Of a stretch of 21,989 nucleotides of DNA, positions 18,253 to 21,989 are shown piece by piece. This DNA comes from a virus: positions 1 to 21,989 of IMG/VR virus record IMGVR_UViG_3300044695_003381. One strand, 5' to 3'. Below the pieces are notes generated by a model, which made no database searches, was not told the origin of the DNA, and saw only the letters and a list, made by a program, of their open reading frames with translations. A program made the translations under genes and the position numbers. Positions within the stretch are counted from its first letter, which is position 1. Each line of letters begins with the position of its first letter.

Positions 18253-18486
18253 CTACAATATAGGTTCTATTTTTTCTTTTCCGTAATTTTTATATTCAGG
18301 ATTAAACCAATTGATAATAATAGGCAAATTAGCAATTAAACCAGCCGTTAATAGTTTCTTTGCTAGTTCAATATCCATTGTAAACAAGTCGTGACCTGCT
18401 GACAATTCAGTCAACCACATAGTTAGTACAATAGATGCAAACCCTTTAATAAACGTGCCTAATGGCGTTGCAAGTAATTTTTTCAT
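18253..18486 (-). CDS. Holin-like small membrane protein (77 aa)
   Basis: Two hydrophobic segments are visible, about 9-28 (LGTFIKGFASIVLTMWLTEL) and 43-60 (KKLLTAGLIANLPIIINW), with a short acidic loop between and a charged tail (NPEYKNYGKEKIEPIL). Size and layout fit a two-helix holin that forms holes so the endolysin can reach the wall. It is next to two coiled-coil membrane proteins of spanin type, which supports a lysis cassette. Confidence 0.65.
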   Translation of the reverse strand: MKKLLATPLGTFIKGFASIVLTMWLTELSAGHDLFTMDIELAKKLLTAGLIANLPIIINWFNPEYKNYGKEKIEPIL

Positions 18487-18498
18487 AGTATATAATAA

Positions 18499-18795
18499 TT
18501 AAAAATTAATGATACGATTTCGAGTACAAATAGAATCAAACCCCAACGGAATATCCATAACACATTGTAAAACGTAGGTTTGTGAATCTTGCAATATCTG
18601 TATAGAATTTTCCAATTCTTCATTGACTTCTTTTTGTTTTTCATTACATACCTTTTCAAGTGAATCGATTATATTTGTTTGTATGTTTACATTAGGCAGT
18701 TTGTTCATCTGACTTTTTTCCAATTCGTAATCAGTAAACATTAAGAAAAATGCTGTGACAAATATTGAGATTATATGTATAATAGTTAATTTCAT
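18499..18795 (-). CDS. Membrane-anchored coiled-coil protein, spanin-like (98 aa)
   Basis: An N-terminal hydrophobic helix (residues 3-20, LTIIHIISIFVTAFFLMF) is followed by a heptad-like region (about 43-78: IIDSLEKVCNEKQKEVNEEL). There is no lipobox, so it is not a classical outer-membrane spanin partner. The start overlaps the previous gene's stop as ATGA, linking it to the other coiled-coil membrane protein. The two may form an envelope-spanning lysis complex; other envelope roles are possible. Confidence 0.58.
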   Translation of the reverse strand: MKLTIIHIISIFVTAFFLMFTDYELEKSQMNKLPNVNIQTNIIDSLEKVCNEKQKEVNEELENSIQILQDSQTYVLQCVMDIPLGFDSICTRNRIINF

Positions 18796-19103
18796 TTCTT
18801 TGGCAATATTTGTTTGATTGACAATTTAATTCTATTAGCTTCACGAAGTAACGAATCTGTTTTTTTAATCTCATTCGTCAAAGCGTCTATCTTAGTGTTA
18901 ACATACACCACACTTAATGAATCGTACTTAGCCTTCCATTGATTTCGCTCGTCAATAAAGACTTGCTGCTGCGCTAGATTTTGCTTGTATAAGTAACCTG
19001 ATACGGGTATAAATAAGAATATCAACAATAGCAATATAACTAGCGTTCTATCGCTCAAAGGTAGCCTAAGCCATTCTTTTATTATTTGCCATGCTGTCTG
19101 CAT
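18792..19103 (-). CDS. Inner-membrane spanin-like protein (103 aa)
   Basis: The first 20 residues are cytoplasmic (MQTAWQIIKEWLRLPLSDRT), followed by a transmembrane helix (21-40, LVILLLLIFLFIPVSGYLYK) and a long periplasmic coiled coil (about 42-98). This topology is the hallmark of Rz-type i-spanins, which fuse inner and outer membranes in the final lysis step of Gram-negative hosts. A separate lipoprotein Rz1 was not found here. The holin-like gene is two genes downstream. Confidence 0.65.
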   Translation of the reverse strand: MQTAWQIIKEWLRLPLSDRTLVILLLLIFLFIPVSGYLYKQNLAQQQVFIDERNQWKAKYDSLSVVYVNTKIDALTNEIKKTDSLLREANRIKLSIKQILPKK

Positions 19104-19112
19104 TATAATTAT

Positions 19113-19355
19113 CTATTTTTTAAATTTATAAAGTATTTGAAAATTATGCGACACATTCGTAGTTGTAAACGAATATGTTATTATATATTTTTTGTGATCT
19201 AAACCAAAAGCAGGTGCAAAATCCATTCGTGACCATTGAATAAAATTAGGCCGTTGTTTATGCGCTAAACGATAATTTACACCCATGCAAAAGTCAAACT
19301 TCTTAGGCTTAGCTAAGGTTGTTAATGATAGTAATATGAGTAGTAAAGTTCTCAA
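19113..19355 (-). CDS. Small secreted protein (80 aa), unknown function
   Basis: An N-terminal signal peptide is clear (MRTLLLILLSLTTLAKPKKF) with a likely cut after LA. The mature part is beta-rich with many aromatics (GVNYRLAHKQRPNFIQWSRM ... YSFTTTNVSHNFQILYKFK). A periplasmic or outer-membrane site is expected. Its start overlaps the preceding gene by 4 nt, and both signals end in a shared AKPK, suggesting a common origin for the signals. Function unknown. Confidence 0.6.
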   Translation of the reverse strand: MRTLLLILLSLTTLAKPKKFDFCMGVNYRLAHKQRPNFIQWSRMDFAPAFGLDHKKYIITYSFTTTNVSHNFQILYKFKK

Positions 19356-19774
19356 TAGATTAATGTATATGTTGTGTGAAAGCCTACGTTATAAGTCACT
19401 GAAGCCAATATAAAATCCTTAGCGTATTTCTTCCAATTACGTTTGCCACTACCGATAGTAATAACACCGCCTAACATTAGCGTTTTATGTAGTGTATTCG
19501 TCAAATGTGCGCCATCGGTAGTCCATACCATTGCAGTAGTAGCTAATGGTACTTTACTATTGTATTTGTTTTTATAGCTTTGTTGCCATCGCCAAAATTG
19601 GTCATTTGCGCTAGGGTGAACTGCCTTAAATTGTGGGTAATGCCATAGCAATGTTTCTCTTAATCCGTATGTTGCACCTGCTAAATAAATGCTAGAATAG
19701 CCTATGACTTTCGATAGCTTAGGCTTTGCGGTTACCATGAATGGTAGTAATAATATGAGAAGTATTTTATTCAA
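19352..19774 (-). CDS. Secreted conserved phage protein (140 aa), unknown function
   Basis: A signal peptide (MNKILLILLLPFMVTAKPKL) is followed by a Trp/His/Tyr-rich region (GLRETLLWHYPQFKAVHPSA, then NDQFWRWQQSYKNKY) and TTDGAHLTNTLHKTL. This 'NDQFW..SW/YKNKYK ... TTD..HL' layout resembles a protein I have seen in Bacteroidota phages and prophages without known function. A possible membrane helix is at MLGGVITIG. It overlaps the next gene by 4 nt and the previous one by 8 nt. Confidence 0.62.
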   Translation of the reverse strand: MNKILLILLLPFMVTAKPKLSKVIGYSSIYLAGATYGLRETLLWHYPQFKAVHPSANDQFWRWQQSYKNKYNSKVPLATTAMVWTTDGAHLTNTLHKTLMLGGVITIGSGKRNWKKYAKDFILASVTYNVGFHTTYTLIY

Positions 19775-19964
19775 TGGTAATTTCTATTGGTGTTCCTAAT
19801 ATTTCAGTCCATTCACTAAATTGAATGTAGTAGTTGCATTCAAACTCAATAAATGAATCAATAGTAAATTGAGTTAACCCTCCCTCAACTGGTAAGCCAT
19901 GATGTTCGTTCAATGTCTTAACAGCATCATCAACTTCTTCTATTGTATATCTGAATCCTAACAT
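19767..19964 (-). CDS. Small acidic protein (65 aa), unknown function
   Basis: The product begins MLGFRYTIEEVDDAVKTLNE and is acidic, with a helix, then strands (FTIDSFIEFECNYYIQFSEW). It starts 1 nt after the appendage gene's stop and overlaps the next gene by 8 nt. Such small proteins after a fibre gene can be assembly chaperones, which is a hypothesis only. Confidence 0.58.
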   Translation of the reverse strand: MLGFRYTIEEVDDAVKTLNEHHGLPVEGGLTQFTIDSFIEFECNYYIQFSEWTEILGTPIEITIE

Positions 19965-19965
19965 C

Positions 19966-21642
19966 TTAGTAAATATTAAAGCGTGAATTAACGTTTGTTT
20001 TTATCGTTGTAATACTTGGTTGAATGTCGTATATAACCAACTCTTGAAACTCTTGTGTTGGTCCTGTAATAACTCGTAAATCACTACTTGATGCCGAACT
20101 TGATACACTCGCTGTATTGGTATTGTTTTTGATTTCAGCACCATTATTAAAACACATTGCGCTTCTATTCGCTGCGGTTGCATTATTAGCATCTATCTTG
20201 TCAAATATCAACATTTGGCTACCTGTTGTAGTTGTAGATGTTGCCGATGTATTATTTACTGAAAAAGCAACACCACCACCATTCCCGATAAGTGAATTTA
20301 ATCTGTTACCCGAATTTTCTCCAAACCAATAACCAATACTTGACGTTGCGGATGTTGTCATAGTTCTAAGCAATGGAGTATTTGCAGATATAGTTTTTGT
20401 TATGCCATAAACCAAACTATCCGTTCCATCATGTAAAAATTTGAACGTATTCGTAGAACTTGGAACGGTTAAAAAGTCTGTTGATAAACTTCTAAATGCT
20501 ACTCGTGAATTTGTAGTCAATAATACCCCAGATGTCACTATTGCTAATTGATCACTTGGCGTTGTCTGTGTTAAATGATTTCCTTGTCCGCTTTGGTCGT
20601 ATATTTTAACTATAAATCCACTTTGCGCTCCACCACCTGCAACACAGAACGCTACTAATGCGCTCGTATCTAAAATACCTGCTGTCGTTACTCCGAAATC
20701 GAACTCCGAACTATCACCGCTACGTCTTACACGAACCAATGGACTACCATAATAAGCACCTCGTAAAAGGTATGATGAATAAGCACCTTTGGCGTTTCCT
20801 GTAATGTCAAGGATAGTCGCTAAAATCGAACTACCTGCACTCGTAGCACTTGCTGAACCTGCTAATGTAGTAGCTGTAACTTCGCATGTTATATTTTGAC
20901 CTGCATCTGCTTGGACTAATGTATATGTTGATGCTGTTTCGGCTACGATATTACTCCCATTGCGCTTCCATTGATAGCTGTATGTTATTGCGCCTACTGC
21001 ACCCCATACCCCATCGTCAGTTGTTAGTACTTGACCGACTATTAGAACTCCACTTATTATGGGTAGTGTTTTAGATATTGGAACTGTTGCAATAAGTATT
21101 TGATTACTCGTAGCAGGTAAACTAGCGCCATCTGAATCTATTGCAATTACTTTACAAGTTAAATTAGTATCAACGTCATCAATAGTTATAACGTACCCAT
21201 CAAAAATTGCACCTACTATCTCAACGCCATCTCTATACCATTGATACTCATAGCTTATTATTCCTGTATCGCTTGTCCATGTTCCGTTGTCTGAAACACC
21301 AACATCACCACCTATTACTATTTCTCCAAATACATCTATCGTAGGTGGTACTACATTTACTGGTACGTTACCATCATTAGAAATAGTTACCTGGTTCCAG
21401 GTTACTCCATTAAAAGAATAAAGTTTTCTTGTAGATGTATCTATTCCTAATTTATTAATGGTAATACCGCTAGTTGGAAATAAAGCAACATTACTACCAA
21501 TATATAATGAAGAATTACTCAATGCTGTAAGCTCTGCTTGCAAATCAAAAATAAGTTGATCAAGCATATTAATAACTTGATTTACATTATTAGATGTTGC
21601 AAAATAAGGAACTCCTTTTATATGCTTTGATTGATAATTCAT
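19966..21642 (-). CDS. Tail appendage protein with Ig-like repeats and ArabFuran-B/lectin-like region (558 aa)
   Basis: Residues 20-45 form a short helical stretch (NVNQVINMLDQLIFDLQAEL), perhaps for trimer formation. Two related Ig-like repeats follow (about 98-186 and 190-274), each with the YxYQW(Y/K)R(D/N)G ... LTC/ITC(K/E)V core. From about 285 comes a segment like the catalytic-type domain of arabinofuranosidase B: YSSYLLRGAYYGSPLVRVRR (288-307), then DFGVTTAGILDTSALVAFC and IYDQSGQGNHLTQT. The final 160 residues look like a concanavalin-type jelly roll ending ELVIYD. It probably binds or digests a surface glycan for host recognition. Start and upstream stop share one base. Confidence 0.75.
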   Translation of the reverse strand: MNYQSKHIKGVPYFATSNNVNQVINMLDQLIFDLQAELTALSNSSLYIGSNVALFPTSGITINKLGIDTSTRKLYSFNGVTWNQVTISNDGNVPVNVVPPTIDVFGEIVIGGDVGVSDNGTWTSDTGIISYEYQWYRDGVEIVGAIFDGYVITIDDVDTNLTCKVIAIDSDGASLPATSNQILIATVPISKTLPIISGVLIVGQVLTTDDGVWGAVGAITYSYQWKRNGSNIVAETASTYTLVQADAGQNITCEVTATTLAGSASATSAGSSILATILDITGNAKGAYSSYLLRGAYYGSPLVRVRRSGDSSEFDFGVTTAGILDTSALVAFCVAGGGAQSGFIVKIYDQSGQGNHLTQTTPSDQLAIVTSGVLLTTNSRVAFRSLSTDFLTVPSSTNTFKFLHDGTDSLVYGITKTISANTPLLRTMTTSATSSIGYWFGENSGNRLNSLIGNGGGVAFSVNNTSATSTTTTGSQMLIFDKIDANNATAANRSAMCFNNGAEIKNNTNTASVSSSASSSDLRVITGPTQEFQELVIYDIQPSITTIKTNVNSRFNIY

Positions 21643-21989
21643 TAAGAAAGAAGTTTATAAAATTCTTTAAATTCTTTAATGCGTGCACTTAAACCAATTG
21701 TACCTCCATTTACTCTTTTAGTAACTTTAGTAACTACATCATCTGATGAACCTAAGTCACATATAGACCAAAGTTTATTTGAATTAAAAAAGAAAGCAGC
21801 TGATGCTAAAGGATATTTAGTTGCTACTAAATCTGGATTTGCAAGTATGTTATCTTCTACTGTTGCATCAAATAATGTATAATTTGATTTACCGGTTAAT
21901 TGGATATATCCTCTACCTCTATGTTTCCAACCATCACCTGATGATTCAGGACCATTACCCATTCTAGAAGCATATACTTTATTTGCAAT
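21642..21989 (-). CDS. GH19 chitinase/muramidase-type hydrolase, C-terminal part (cut by window edge)
   Basis: The open frame enters from the right edge and ends at 21642; the first visible residues are IANKVYASRMGNGPESSGDG, so the ATG at 21962 is internal. WKHRGRGYIQLTGKSNYTLF is a signature of glycoside hydrolase family 19, which in phages includes endolysins that cut the sugar backbone of peptidoglycan. The catalytic glutamates lie farther upstream and may be outside the window. Another endolysin lies at 14601-15131, so this one may be a virion-borne or tail-linked enzyme. Confidence 0.8.
   Translation of the reverse strand: MANKVYASRMGNGPESSGDGWKHRGRGYIQLTGKSNYTLFDATVEDNILANPDLVATKYPLASAAFFFNSNKLWSICDLGSSDDVVTKVTKRVNGGTIGLSARIKEFKEFYKLLS

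Overview
The window looks like part of a tailed-phage (siphovirus-like) genome, or a prophage, of a Bacteroidota host. The DNA is AT-rich. Nearly every gene is on the minus strand, in short-spaced or overlapping series. Start codons lack Shine-Dalgarno sequences. Several promoters match the Bacteroidota type (TTTG, 19-20 nt, TAnnTTTG). No integrase, portal, major capsid or tRNA gene was found, and both ends cut through genes.

Read in the direction of transcription (right to left): (1) 21989-18253 holds appendage and lysis genes: the end of a GH19 muramidase/chitinase, a 558-residue appendage protein with two Ig-like repeats and an arabinofuranosidase-B-like region, two small secreted proteins, two spanin-like coiled-coil membrane proteins and a holin-like protein. 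(2) 18233-16276 holds an HTH-metallophosphoesterase and small genes. (3) 16267-15590 is a regulatory stretch with a predicted structured RNA, AT-rich repeats, the only likely plus-strand gene, and a back-to-back promoter pair with a second small RNA. (4) 15541-14541 holds a small cationic protein, a 50-residue protein, a CHAP-type endolysin (TIGR02594-like) and a terminator. (5) 14486-12218 holds an HTH regulator with a textbook promoter and two beta-class DNA methyltransferases, each bounded by an unusual inverted repeat running into its own N-terminal codons. (6) 12160-8495 is the recombination and replication module: Rad52-like annealing protein, YqaJ/Cas4-like exonuclease, stand-alone DnaA domain IV, SSB-like protein, zinc-ribbon protein. 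(7) 8480-4814 holds a structured leader or small RNA, a zinc-finger PD-(D/E)XK nuclease, a primase-polymerase/DUF3987 ATPase, and a 300-bp iteron/AT-rich region that is the best candidate for the replication origin. (8) 4782-3078 holds a VRR-NUC-like nuclease and small DNA-binding proteins. (9) 2966-1 holds a promoter, small and large terminase genes, a tail assembly chaperone with a programmed -1 frameshift at T_TTT_TTT, a small lipoprotein and the start of the tape measure gene.

The main points of interest are: the frameshift site; the iteron origin; two structured RNAs with interleaved helices; a compact plus-strand small RNA; and the methyltransferase cassettes with attC-like boundary elements. 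At least nine genes are shorter than 60 codons and were found by reading the gaps between larger genes. All functional calls rest on motif recognition by eye; no database search was run.
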